NCBI RefSeq assembly: GCF_936925435.1
Contig: NZ_CAKZHQ010000023.1
Location: 1-64,000, forward strand
Length of the DNA: 64,000 nt
Direction of reading: 5' to 3'
Origin: an uncultured Ramlibacter sp.
GTDB lineage: Bacteria; Pseudomonadota; Gammaproteobacteria; Burkholderiales; Burkholderiaceae_C
The translations under genes and the position numbers were made by a program. The notes beneath the pieces were generated by a model, which worked only from the letters and a program-made list of their open reading frames with translations, searched no databases and had not been told where the DNA came from. Below, piece after piece: positions 19,810 through 28,998 of the stretch (position 1 is the first letter of the stretch; each line of letters opens with the position of its first letter).

Positions 19810-20496
19810 TCAATGCATCGCAGCGCCAGAAGCGAAAACCTTGCGGGCCCCGGGCACCCGGCCGTTGCCGTAACCAGGCGTTTCCGTTGTCGGGGAAGGC
19901 GGCAAAGTCAGCAGCCCGCGGCGTTCGGCAACCGCCGTCACCTCGGTGCGGTTCTTGGCGCCGAGCTTTTCGAAGATGGCTTTCAGGTGGGATTTCACCG
20001 TGCCGATCGCGATGTCCAGTTCGCGTGCCACGACCTTGTTGCACAGGCCTTCGGCGACCAGGCGCAGAACATCCGCTTCCCGACCGGTCAGCGATGCGGT
20101 CGCGACGCTGTCCGCCAGCCGCCGGGCCGCGGGGGTGCAGATGTAGCGCGCGCCCTGGTGCAGGGTGCGGATGCCGGCAACAAGTTCGTCCGGGCTGCAT
20201 CCCATGATCAGGTAGCCGCGCGCGCCTTGTTCCAGCGCCCGCCGGATCTCCCATTCGCTCTCGCGGGCCGTCAGGATCAGGACCTTGGGCATGCGGTCCG
20301 CCCCCCTCGCTGCCGCAGATCTGGCGGCCGTGATCAACGCCATGCCGTTTTCATAGTCGGCAACGGTGACGTCCGCCGCCCGCCCATCGGTCAGCAACTC
20401 CAGATCGGCTTGCTCTCTGAGGGTGGATTTCATGCCGCTGGAGATGAGCGGGTCCTGGTGCATCAGATGCACCGTGATGGTTGGCAGCTTGGACAT
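19810..20496 (-). CDS. Atypical LuxR/NarL-type response regulator
   Basis: A 228-residue regulator: receiver-like domain (about residues 5-120) and LuxR-type helix-turn-helix (about 133-188, LTGREADVLRLVAEGLCNK then GTVKSHLKAIFEKLGAKNR). The likely phospho-acceptor Asp47 is retained (VTVADYENG), but the acidic pocket is reduced to a single acid (HQD instead of DDH), and the conserved Lys is replaced by Met (GYLIMG, Met98). It may therefore work without normal phosphorylation. No histidine kinase is adjacent. It lies divergent from the MFS transporter gene, and the spacer between them has tandem repeats that could be its binding sites. Confidence 0.85.
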   Translation of the reverse strand: MSKLPTITVHLMHQDPLISSGMKSTLREQADLELLTDGRAADVTVADYENGMALITAARSAAARGADRMPKVLILTARESEWEIRRALEQGARGYLIMGCSPDELVAGIRTLHQGARYICTPAARRLADSVATASLTGREADVLRLVAEGLCNKVVARELDIAIGTVKSHLKAIFEKLGAKNRTEVTAVAERRGLLTLPPSPTTETPGYGNGRVPGARKVFASGAAMH

Positions 20497-20579
20497 GTGG
20501 TTCTTCCTTTTTGAGTCGCAGTTGGGGGCTGGTGGACCTGGCCAAGGCAATGGTCTTCCCGGGCATCCGCGCAGGGAAG

Positions 20580-20670
20580 TGAATCGATGTGAATCGGCAC
20601 GGGGGATGGGCATCAGCGCCACATGGCGGCCGGCGGAAAGGGCGAACGGTGTGAATTGGTGTGAATTCTT
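20580..20670. promoter_or_regulatory. Two pairs of tandem GTGAAT repeats with 10-base period
   Basis: GTGAAT occurs at 20580 and 20590 (GTGAATCGAT GTGAATCGGC) and again at 20651 and 20661 (GTGAATTGGT GTGAATTCTT). Each pair is spaced exactly one helical turn and the pairs are 71 bases apart, about seven turns. They lie between the response-regulator and MFS transporter genes, so they are good candidates for operators of a DNA-binding protein binding cooperatively. Exact coordinates may vary by one base. Confidence 0.5.
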
Positions 20671-20747
20671 TGCGCTTACCTTCAGTGCGTCTGCCTCCCG
20701 CGGTTAGGCTCAGGATGCGCCACTTTGGCAGGATGAGAGCCCCACAA

Positions 20748-22094
20748 ATGACGGATGCAAAGACGGATTCGGGCGGCGACGTCGCCGCGCGGCTGGACGG
20801 TTTGCCGGTCACGGCCCTGCATGTGGCAGCCATCGCCCTGTGCGCGCTGGGCTTCATGTTCGACCTGCTGGAGATCGCCCTGGGCAGTGTTCTGTCGGCT
20901 GTTTTCTCGACAGCGCCCCATGTGGTGCCGGCCGAGAAGCTGTCGCTCCTGTTGTCGGCTGTCTACATCGGGGCCGTCGTTGGCGCGCCCGCCCTGGGGT
21001 GGTGGGCCGACCGGCACGGCCGGCGCAACACGCTGATGGGCATGCTGTTGTGGCTGGCGCTGATGTCGTTCGGCGCGGCCCTGAGCGACGACGTCACGGC
21101 CTTGACCATCTACCGCGGCCTGGCGGGCCTGGCCCTGGGCGCCTACCCGCCGCTGATGATCGCCTTCCTCACCGACATCCTTCCGCCAAAGCGGCGCGGC
21201 ATGCTGATCTTCGTGACCGTCGGCGTGGCCTCGCTGGGGCCTGTGCTGGGTGTGTTTTTCATCCGCGGCCTGGGCTCCGCCCAGCCCATGGGTCTGGAGG
21301 CCTGGCGCTGGGGCTTTTTGCTCGGCGGCGTGGGTTGCGCCTTTTTCGGACTGCTGTTTCGGGCCCTGCCGGAGTCGCCGCGCTGGCTGCAAGCCAGGGG
21401 CCGGCATGCGCAGGCCGACGCGGCCTGCCGCGATTTCGAGAACTCCAGGGTGGTCATGCGCCCCGGCCCAGCCGAACCTCCAGCGTCCGCAGGCAGCAGC
21501 GGAGACGGCGCGCCGGCACCGGCCATGTCCGCCGGGCGGCGCTGGTCGCTGGTGGGCGGGCTGTACTTGCTGAGCCCCTGGTTCACCGTGGCCTTTCCCC
21601 TCCTGACGGGGGCCATCCTCACGCAAAAAGGCGTCAAGCTCTCCGACGCCTTGCTGTATGTGGGCTTGTCGCAGTTCGGGCCCCTGGTGGGCGCCCTGGT
21701 TTCCGCGGCCGTGGTCGACAAGATCGACCGGCGGCTCTCGCTGGGCCTGTGCGCGGCCGCCATGCTGGGCGCCGGTGCCGGGTTCATCGCGGCCGACACG
21801 CCGGCGATGCTGATCTTGACCAGCGTCGTCTTCACCTTGTCCGGCTTCCTCTATATCTCGATCCTGAACCTGTATGGGGCCGAACTGTTTCCGACCCGCA
21901 TCCGCGCCGCATCGATCTCGGGCGCGTGGGCGCTCAACCGGCTGGGTGCCGCCATCGCGCCGCTGCTGTTGCTGCCCCTGCTGCGCGGCGCTGGCCCCGG
22001 CGCAATGTTCGCCGTGATCGCCGGGACGCTGGCCGCCACCATGGTGTTGCTCGCGTTCGGGCCGCAAGGCCGGCAAAGGCGCTCCGTGGGCTAA
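20748..22094 (+). CDS. MFS transporter
   Basis: A 448-residue major facilitator with about 12 membrane spans. The family loop between helices 2 and 3 reads GWWADRHGRRNTLMG; a second loop between helices 8 and 9 (VVDKIDRRLSLG) is the pseudo-repeat. The N-terminal FMFDLLEIALGS and ESPRWLQARGRH segments resemble organic-acid/metabolite:H+ symporters. The central loop (about residues 235-275) is Pro/Ala-rich. I chose the ATG at 20748; further in-frame starts exist at 20733 and upstream. The gene is followed after 39 bases by the first STAND regulator, so transport and regulation may be linked. Confidence 0.87.
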   Translation: MTDAKTDSGGDVAARLDGLPVTALHVAAIALCALGFMFDLLEIALGSVLSAVFSTAPHVVPAEKLSLLLSAVYIGAVVGAPALGWWADRHGRRNTLMGMLLWLALMSFGAALSDDVTALTIYRGLAGLALGAYPPLMIAFLTDILPPKRRGMLIFVTVGVASLGPVLGVFFIRGLGSAQPMGLEAWRWGFLLGGVGCAFFGLLFRALPESPRWLQARGRHAQADAACRDFENSRVVMRPGPAEPPASAGSSGDGAPAPAMSAGRRWSLVGGLYLLSPWFTVAFPLLTGAILTQKGVKLSDALLYVGLSQFGPLVGALVSAAVVDKIDRRLSLGLCAAAMLGAGAGFIAADTPAMLILTSVVFTLSGFLYISILNLYGAELFPTRIRAASISGAWALNRLGAAIAPLLLLPLLRGAGPGAMFAVIAGTLAATMVLLAFGPQGRQRRSVG

Positions 22095-22133
22095 CATGAC
22101 CCCACTCCACCACCCCCGGGCCTCCCCCAGCCG

Positions 22134-25013
22134 ATGATTGGACACGCCGTGTTGCCCTCTCCAGGCCCGGACCTGAACCAGACCCTGAGGTTCGGTCCGT
22201 TCCAGTTGCTGCCCTACCGCAAGCAGTTGCTGGAGAACGCACAGCCGGTGCGGCTGGGCAGCCGGGCGATCGATCTGCTCATTGCGCTGGTCGAGCAAGC
22301 CGGCGAGGTCGTCAGCCGCGAACAGCTGGAAGCGCGCATCTGGCCCCGTACGGTGGTCGAAGAGACCAGCCTTCGCGTCCATATCTCGGCGCTCAGAAAG
22401 GCGCTGCGCGACGGGCATGGCGGCGAGCGCTACATCACCAACATTCCCGGCCGCGGCTACTGCTTTGTCGCGCCAGTGGAGCTTGTGACAGCACCCGCCA
22501 CGGCGCCGCAACGCGCGGAAAGCACGGCCCAGGCCCTGAGCCATCTGCCTTCGCGCCTGACGCATGTGGTGGGCCGCGATGACGTCACGGCCGCTCTGGG
22601 CGCGCACCTGACGCAGCGCCGGCTGGTCTCCATCGTCGGCGCGGGCGGCATCGGCAAGACGACAGTCGCGCTGGCCGTGGCCACGGCCAGCATCGCGGAG
22701 TACGCCGACGGCGCCCGCTTCGTCGACCTGGCGCCGCTGTCCGATTCGCAGCTCGTGCCTGCGGCGCTGGCCGCCGCGCTGGGAATCCCGCTGACGGCGG
22801 AGGCGCCGATTCCCGCCCTGTGCGATTTCCTGAGAAACCGCCGGATGCTGCTGGTGCTGGACAACTGCGAGCACGTGATCGAAGCGGCCACCAGCCTGGT
22901 GGAAAGCGTGATGAAGGCAGCGCCCCAGTTGTACATCCTGGCGACCAGCCGCGAACCCCTTTACGCGGAAGGCGAGTGGGTGCACCGCCTGGCATCGCTG
23001 CGCTCGCCAGTGGCCGGCGAGCGGCTCAGCACGGAGCAGGCGCTTGATTTTCCGGCGATCCAGCTGTTCGTGGAGCGGGCCACGGCCAACGCAGACGGGT
23101 TCACGCTGTCGGCCGAGACCCTGCCCGCCGTGCGGCAGCTGTGCCACCACCTGGACGGCATCCCGCTGGCGATCGAGCTGGCGGCGGCGCGGGTGGACAG
23201 CCTGGGCGTGCTGGCCCTGGCCCAAAGGCTGGGCGATCTGTTTCAACTGCTCACGCGCGGACGGCGCACGGCGCTGTCGCGGCACCGCACGCTGGAAGCG
23301 TTGCTGGACTGGAGCTACGACCTGCTGACGCCGACCGAGCAGCGCGTCCTGCTGCGCCTGTCGGTCTTCCGCTCCGGTTTCACCCTGGCCTCGGCGGCCG
23401 CTGTCGCCGCCGATGGCGACATTCCGGCGGACGTCGTGCTGGAGGTCGTGCTGAGCCTGGCGGCGAAGTCGTTGGTCAACGTCGATGCAGGCGGCGCAGT
23501 CCCGCAGCACCGGCTGCTCTACATGACCCGCGCCTACGCCATGCGCAAACTGGTGCATGGCGGCGAGAGTGCGGCGATCTTCAGGCGGCACGCCCAGCAT
23601 TTTTGCGAACTCTGCGACCAGGCAGGCAACCAATATGGCTTTCTGACGCCGGCAGAACGGATCGACTCCTACAGCAGGATGGTCGACGACATCCGCGCCG
23701 GGCTCGATTGGGCTTATTCGCCCGACGGCGACGACGTGACTGGCATCCGCCTGACTGTCGCGGTGGACACGGCCAACTTCGGCATGGGCCTGGTGCGGGA
23801 GTACCGGGAGCGGGTCAATTTGGGCCTGGAGCGCGTCACCCGGCTGTCGCCCGCGCAGCCTGTGCTTGAACTGCGGCTGTGCATAGGCTGGAGCTTCCTC
23901 AGCGGCCACCTGCCGGGCATGCACCAACGCCAGGACGAGATGTTTGAGCGCTCGCTCGCGTTGGCACAGCGATTGGGTGACGCGCACCTGCACCTGAAGG
24001 CGCTTTACGCCATCTGCGTGGGTGCGCTGGGGCAGGGCCGGTACAGCATCGTCGCCGCTATGGCGCAGCGGGTGCACGCGATTGCGCGCGGCCCGGACGA
24101 GCCGCTGTCCGTCGTGCTGGGGGACCGCATGCTGGTGCAGGCCCATCACCATCTGGGCCAGCATGACGCCGCCCACGCCTTGATCGAGCGGGTTCTGGAC
24201 AAGGCTGCAGAACCACGGCACGAATGGTTCGCCGGCATAGCGCGCAATGTCTCCATGCGCATCGTGGAAGCCCGGATCCTGTGGCTCAGAGGGCAACCCG
24301 AGACGGCCATGGCCGTCGCGCAGCTCGCGCTCAAGAACGGCACAGGCGAGCATCCGTTCGCGATGTACCAGGCCCTTGCGCTGGCGGTTGTGCCGATAGC
24401 GCTGTGGTGCGGTGACACGGCGGGCGCCGCCGCCGCGGTGGACATGCTGATGGACCGCGCGAAACGCGACACCAACGGCTGGTGGTCGTCCTGGGCGAGC
24501 AGCTTCCGGCGTGTCATCGCGCGGATGAACGAGGGGCCCCAGAACCAGGGAGTGGCGCTGCGCCGCGACTGGGGGCCTCCGGCGAACTGGATGGAGATGG
24601 ACATGATGGGAACCTTGTCCACGGACCTGGTGACCGAGGAGAGCATCTCCCGCGTGGAAAGCGGCGAGGTGGGCTGGTGCGCGCCCGAAATCCTGCGCGC
24701 GCAGGGCGAGAACCTGTTGCGCAGGGAGGTTGCCCGGTCCGCGGCGGCGGCGCGGCAGGCCGAGGTGCTCTTTCTGCGGGCGCTGGACATCGCCAGGGAG
24801 CAGGGCGCGCTCGCCTGGGAACTGCGCGCCAGCTGCAGCCTGGCACGCCTGTGGCGCGGAACATCCAGGCAAGGGGAGGCGCGCGATCTGCTGGCCGCGG
24901 CGTACGCACGCTTCACACAGGGTTTTGGCACGCTGGACCTGGTTCGCGCGCGCGAGCTCCTGCTGGACCTCGATGTGCAAGCCGGAACGCAACTGGGCGC
25001 AGCGCATGCCTGA
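22134..25013 (+). CDS. STAND-type ATP-binding regulator with OmpR-like winged helix
   Basis: A 959-residue regulator. Residues 17-115 form an OmpR/ToxR-type winged helix (LRFGPFQLLPYRKQLLENAQ to ITNIPGRGYCF); residues about 140-460 form an NB-ARC-like ATPase with Walker A GAGGIGKTT (169-177) and Walker B MLLVLDNCEH (about 242-251); the remaining ~480 residues are helical repeats of TPR type. Such proteins are ligand-activated transcription regulators that may oligomerise on ATP and inducer binding. It overlaps the next, paralogous gene by 8 bases and follows the MFS transporter gene by 39 bases. Inducer unknown. Confidence 0.88.
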   Translation: MIGHAVLPSPGPDLNQTLRFGPFQLLPYRKQLLENAQPVRLGSRAIDLLIALVEQAGEVVSREQLEARIWPRTVVEETSLRVHISALRKALRDGHGGERYITNIPGRGYCFVAPVELVTAPATAPQRAESTAQALSHLPSRLTHVVGRDDVTAALGAHLTQRRLVSIVGAGGIGKTTVALAVATASIAEYADGARFVDLAPLSDSQLVPAALAAALGIPLTAEAPIPALCDFLRNRRMLLVLDNCEHVIEAATSLVESVMKAAPQLYILATSREPLYAEGEWVHRLASLRSPVAGERLSTEQALDFPAIQLFVERATANADGFTLSAETLPAVRQLCHHLDGIPLAIELAAARVDSLGVLALAQRLGDLFQLLTRGRRTALSRHRTLEALLDWSYDLLTPTEQRVLLRLSVFRSGFTLASAAAVAADGDIPADVVLEVVLSLAAKSLVNVDAGGAVPQHRLLYMTRAYAMRKLVHGGESAAIFRRHAQHFCELCDQAGNQYGFLTPAERIDSYSRMVDDIRAGLDWAYSPDGDDVTGIRLTVAVDTANFGMGLVREYRERVNLGLERVTRLSPAQPVLELRLCIGWSFLSGHLPGMHQRQDEMFERSLALAQRLGDAHLHLKALYAICVGALGQGRYSIVAAMAQRVHAIARGPDEPLSVVLGDRMLVQAHHHLGQHDAAHALIERVLDKAAEPRHEWFAGIARNVSMRIVEARILWLRGQPETAMAVAQLALKNGTGEHPFAMYQALALAVVPIALWCGDTAGAAAAVDMLMDRAKRDTNGWWSSWASSFRRVIARMNEGPQNQGVALRRDWGPPANWMEMDMMGTLSTDLVTEESISRVESGEVGWCAPEILRAQGENLLRREVARSAAAARQAEVLFLRALDIAREQGALAWELRASCSLARLWRGTSRQGEARDLLAAAYARFTQGFGTLDLVRARELLLDLDVQAGTQLGAAHA

Positions 25014-27738
25014 GCTGCGCTTTGGGCCCTTCGTCTGGAGGCCGCTGCAGCCTGGCCTTTTTTTCGGCGATCGCCCGGTGCCCCTCGAGGCCCATGCGCT
25101 CGAGGCGTTCGCCGCGCTGGCCGAGCGGCCGGGGCAGGCTGTGGCGGCCCAGCAGCTGCAGCAACGTTCCGGTGGTGGAACACCGGTAGCGCGCGAGGCC
25201 CTCTGGGCCGCTGTGGCCTCCATCAACCGCGCGCTGGCGGGCTGTGCCGCCTCTGGCTACTACGTGGCGCAGCACCCGGAAGACGGCTTCACCCTGGTCT
25301 GGCCGGCGCAGACACCCGGCGCGGCTGCGCCGGCCCTGGTCATCGGCCGCGAGGAGGCGATTGCCCATGTCGCCTCGCAGCTGCAGGAGCGCCGGTTTGT
25401 CACCATCGTGGGCGCCGGCGGGATGGGCAAGACCACGGTGGCCAAGGCCCTGGCCCGTGAGCTTGCTGCCCGCTACCGGGATGGGATCCATTTCGTGGAC
25501 CTGGCGCCGCTAGCCGACTCTCGGCGTGTGGCCAATGCCGTGGCATCCGCGCTGGGGTTCTCGCTGCCCGCGAACGAGCCGCTGGCGAGCCTGGCCGCCT
25601 TCGTGCGCGGCAAGCAGATGCTGGTCGTCCTGGACAGCTGCGAGCACATCATCGAATCGGCAGCCGCCGTGGCGGAGGCCATCCTGCGGGCAGAAGAAGG
25701 GATCCACGTGCTGTCCACCAGCCGGGAGCCTTTGCTGGGCTGGGGCGAATGGCTGTACCGCCTGTCCCCCATGGGCCTGCCCGAGCCCGGTGCGGTGGCC
25801 ACGGTGCAGGAGGCGATGGCCCATTCAGCCGTGCAGCTTTTTGTGGACCGCGCCAAGCTCGGCGGCGCCGGCTACGCGCTCCAGAGCGCGGATGTGGAAT
25901 CCGTTGTGCTGCTGTGCCGGCGGCTGGACGGGATCGCGCTTGCCATCGAGATCGCGGCAGCGCGCGTGACCCAGCTGGGGATTGCGGGCCTGGCGACGCA
26001 GCTGGAAGAGCACCTGCTCTTGCTGGGCGGGCCTGCGCGCGAAGCGCCGGCCCGGCATGGGACGCTGTCGGCCATGCTGGACTGGAGCCATGAACTCCTG
26101 TCCGCCCCCGAGAAAAGGGTCTTCCGGCAGCTCGCGGTCTTCCGGGGCAATTTCACGCTCGACGCAGCGACAGCCGTCCTGGCCAGCGGCGACTTTGCGC
26201 AGGACGCGTTGGGCGATGTGGTGCTGGACCTGGTCGAGAAGTCGCTGCTGGCGCGCCAGCCGGGCGGCGGCCTGCGGATGCTGGACACCACACGCGCCTA
26301 CGCATCCGCCAAGCTCGCGGCATCGGCGGACGGCCCTGCGGCACGCCGGCGCCATGCGGACTTCATCCTCGGCCTGCTGCGCGACGCTCAGGAGGAGTGG
26401 GAGGCGATGCCGCCGCAGCAGTGGCTGGGCCGCTACGCCTCCTGGATCGATGACGTGCGTTTTGTTCTGGAGTGGTCGTTTGCCGTGGGTGGCGATGCTC
26501 CCCTGGGCATCGCCCTGGCGTTTGCCAGCTTTTCGCTGGCCCGCCAGATGAGCCTGGACGTGGAGTTCAAGGGCTACGTGGAGCGGGCCCTCGTCGCGTT
26601 GGAAGGGCAATCCCCGCGCGACTATCTTGTCGAGATGACGCTCAAGTCCTACCTGGGCAGCATGGGCCAGAGGATCAGCCTCCAGGCTTCGCCCCAGTCC
26701 CTGTCGCTGGAGCAAATCCTGGGGCGCCACGGCTCGGAGATCGGCGCCCGGGACCAGATCATCGCGCTGAGCTCGCTCAACCACGGAGCCCTGATGGAGG
26801 CGGATTTCGCCGCCGCCACGCAATGGACCCGGCGGGCCTGGGAGGCTGCTTGCGACTGCGGCGACCCGGTCGCCGTCATGATCGCACGCCGCATGCAGAC
26901 GCAGGTCCTGCATTTCATGGGAGACCACGAGGGCGCGCAAGCGATGGCGCGGGAGGTGCTCGAGAGTTCCTGGCGCAAGATTCCCCTGGCCTACAACCCT
27001 TCGCCCGTGGAACAGCGCGTGTCCATGCGCATCGTACTGGCCCGGATTCTCTGGATGCAGGGCTTCGCAGACCAGGCCTGCGCCATGGCGGGCGACGCCC
27101 TGGGGCAGGCCCACACGGACACCGCGATTGCCCAGTGCCAGGCCCTGGCCATGTGCGCGCTGCCCGTCGCCTTGTGGAACGGGCGGGATGGGCAATGCCA
27201 GGCACTGGCCCGTGATCTGGAGGAACTGGCGCGGCGCCATTCGTTGGGCTACTGGCAGTACTGGGCGGAGCGCGTCCAGCTGGTGCTGGCACTGCGCGCC
27301 GGCGGCGAGGGCATGGCTGTGGACGAGCGCTTGCTGCGGCACGGCCCCGTGGAGGCGAACCTGCGCGACCACCTGTGCACCTTTGACGAACGCCTGCTGG
27401 GTGCCGACGTTGTTGCACGGATGAACCAGGGAAAGGTCGGCTGGTGCGCGCCTGAAATTTTGCGCACGCAGGCTGTCAGCTTGACGCGCGGCAGCGCAAG
27501 CGACACGGCCGGGGCCGAGGCACTGCTGCGGCAGTCCATCGCTCTGGCGCGCCGGCAAGGCGCACTGGCCTGGGAGTTGCGCTCGGCAACCAGCCTGGCC
27601 AGGCTGCTTGGAGCGACCGGGCAGGCGAGGCTTGCGCGGGATCAGCTTGCCGCCGTCTACGCGCAATTCACCGAGGGCTTCGCAACGGCGGACCTGCAGC
27701 AGGCCCAGGCCACTCTGGCGGATTTGCAGGCAGCGTGA
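25006..27738 (+). CDS. STAND-type ATP-binding regulator paralogue with degenerate DNA-binding domain
   Basis: A 910-residue protein collinear with the upstream gene: Walker A GAGGMGKTT (about residues 136-144), Walker B MLVVLDSCEH, and a TPR-like C-terminus. Both share the motif GWCAPEILR near the C-terminus. The N-terminal region still begins ELRFGPFVWRPLQPG but the winged helix is eroded: the recognition-helix pattern seen in the partner (VVSREQL, VHISALRKAL, IPGRGYCF) is replaced by sequence without the Arg-rich recognition helix. It may act as a signal-sensing partner rather than an independent DNA binder. The start ATG at 25006 lies inside the last codons of the upstream gene. Confidence 0.86.
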   Translation: MPELRFGPFVWRPLQPGLFFGDRPVPLEAHALEAFAALAERPGQAVAAQQLQQRSGGGTPVAREALWAAVASINRALAGCAASGYYVAQHPEDGFTLVWPAQTPGAAAPALVIGREEAIAHVASQLQERRFVTIVGAGGMGKTTVAKALARELAARYRDGIHFVDLAPLADSRRVANAVASALGFSLPANEPLASLAAFVRGKQMLVVLDSCEHIIESAAAVAEAILRAEEGIHVLSTSREPLLGWGEWLYRLSPMGLPEPGAVATVQEAMAHSAVQLFVDRAKLGGAGYALQSADVESVVLLCRRLDGIALAIEIAAARVTQLGIAGLATQLEEHLLLLGGPAREAPARHGTLSAMLDWSHELLSAPEKRVFRQLAVFRGNFTLDAATAVLASGDFAQDALGDVVLDLVEKSLLARQPGGGLRMLDTTRAYASAKLAASADGPAARRRHADFILGLLRDAQEEWEAMPPQQWLGRYASWIDDVRFVLEWSFAVGGDAPLGIALAFASFSLARQMSLDVEFKGYVERALVALEGQSPRDYLVEMTLKSYLGSMGQRISLQASPQSLSLEQILGRHGSEIGARDQIIALSSLNHGALMEADFAAATQWTRRAWEAACDCGDPVAVMIARRMQTQVLHFMGDHEGAQAMAREVLESSWRKIPLAYNPSPVEQRVSMRIVLARILWMQGFADQACAMAGDALGQAHTDTAIAQCQALAMCALPVALWNGRDGQCQALARDLEELARRHSLGYWQYWAERVQLVLALRAGGEGMAVDERLLRHGPVEANLRDHLCTFDERLLGADVVARMNQGKVGWCAPEILRTQAVSLTRGSASDTAGAEALLRQSIALARRQGALAWELRSATSLARLLGATGQARLARDQLAAVYAQFTEGFATADLQQAQATLADLQAA

Positions 27739-27756
27739 TAATCCCTGCGGATGGGC

Positions 27757-28998
27757 TCAACGCGCCAGCGTGTAGAGCACATCCGCGAGCACGCGGGTTC
27801 CGTCCACCATATGGGGCATCTGCGCTGATTCCTCCTCATGGTGCGTGATGCCTTCCCGGCAAGGGATGAAGATCATCCCGGCCGGCGCGATCCGGCTCAC
27901 GATACCGGCGTCGTGTCCGGCCAGTGATGGCATGTCGAGAATCTGCACATCCAGATGCGTCGCGGCAGCGTGGATCCGCTCGCGCACCCCCGCGTCGAAA
28001 GCGACCGCGTCGGCCGCGACCAGCCGCTCCACGCTCACTTCGCAGGAACCGCGCATGGCTTCGCAGATCGGCGCCACCCGTGCGCTGAGTGCGCGCAGAA
28101 GTTCCGTATCGGGATGCCGCAGGTCGATGCTGAAGCTCACGTGGCGCGGCACCACGGACGGCGCATTCGGCGTGACGGTGAAACGTCCGACGGTGAACTT
28201 CACTTCATCCCTGTCGTCTTCGAGGGCAGCGCTCAAGGCCTGCACCATCGCCGTTGCGGCCAGCAGCGCGTCGCGGCGCTGGCTGCGCGGCGCCGTGCCT
28301 GCATGCGCGGCCTCGCCGTGCACGTCCACCCGGAATGTGTGTTTGCCCTGGATGGCGGTCACCACGCCAAGCGGAATGCCCAAGCGTTCCAGCACGGGCC
28401 CTTGCTCGATATGCGCCTCCACATACGCATGGATGGGCGCCGAGAACGGCCGGTCCGCCAGGGCAGGCAGTGTTTGCTTCAAGGCGCGCAGGGCACTCTC
28501 GACTGTCACCCCTCGCACGTCGGCCACGCACAGCGTCTGCGCCAACGTGCGCACACCGGCCAGTACGGCAGAGCCCATCATCCCGGGCGCGAAGCGGGAG
28601 CCTTCCTCGTTCATCCACGCCACCAGCTCGATGCTGCGGCTGCAGGCCAGCTGCGCGTCTTCCATCGCCTCCAGCGCTTCGAGCGCGGCCAGCACACCGT
28701 AGGCGCCGTCGTAGCGTCCACCCGTTGGCTGGCTGTCCAGATGCGATCCGCTCATCACCACGGGTTCAAGCGGGTGGGTCCCCGTCCGGCGCAGGAAAAG
28801 GTTGCCGGCGGCGTCATGGGCGGCTGTGAAACCACGCGCGCTGCCCCACCCGATCAGCAGCGCCTGGGCCTGGGCATCGGCCGCGGACAGCGCCTGCCGG
28901 TCCACGCCACCGGCGGCCGTGGCGCCGATTGCCGAGAGCGCTTCGAAGCGGCGCTGCAGGCGGCCAGCGTCCACATGCGAAGAGGGCAGTGCGCTCAT
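27757..28998 (-). CDS. M20-family Zn amidohydrolase (N-carbamoyl-amino-acid hydrolase/allantoate amidohydrolase type)
   Basis: A 413-residue binuclear metallo-amidohydrolase. Metal ligands: GSHLDSQPTGGRYDGAYGV (His and Asp about residues 84-94), NEEGSRF (Glu pair), HIEQGPVLE (His) and the C-terminal THHEEES His. The dimerisation lid domain starts near residue 210. Members cleave N-carbamoyl amino acids, allantoate, ureidoglycolate-like compounds or amino-acid amides. The ATG at 28998 overlaps the stop of the upstream alpha/beta hydrolase (ATGA). Last gene of the long minus-strand catabolic operon. Confidence 0.87.
   Translation of the reverse strand: MSALPSSHVDAGRLQRRFEALSAIGATAAGGVDRQALSAADAQAQALLIGWGSARGFTAAHDAAGNLFLRRTGTHPLEPVVMSGSHLDSQPTGGRYDGAYGVLAALEALEAMEDAQLACSRSIELVAWMNEEGSRFAPGMMGSAVLAGVRTLAQTLCVADVRGVTVESALRALKQTLPALADRPFSAPIHAYVEAHIEQGPVLERLGIPLGVVTAIQGKHTFRVDVHGEAAHAGTAPRSQRRDALLAATAMVQALSAALEDDRDEVKFTVGRFTVTPNAPSVVPRHVSFSIDLRHPDTELLRALSARVAPICEAMRGSCEVSVERLVAADAVAFDAGVRERIHAAATHLDVQILDMPSLAGHDAGIVSRIAPAGMIFIPCREGITHHEEESAQMPHMVDGTRVLADVLYTLAR

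Noticed and set aside
20682..25226. A very long antisense open frame (about 1500 codons) across the MFS and first STAND genes
   Set aside because: It runs against clear protein families on the other strand, has Arg/Gln/Ala-rich low-complexity content and no domain; a GC-driven shadow.
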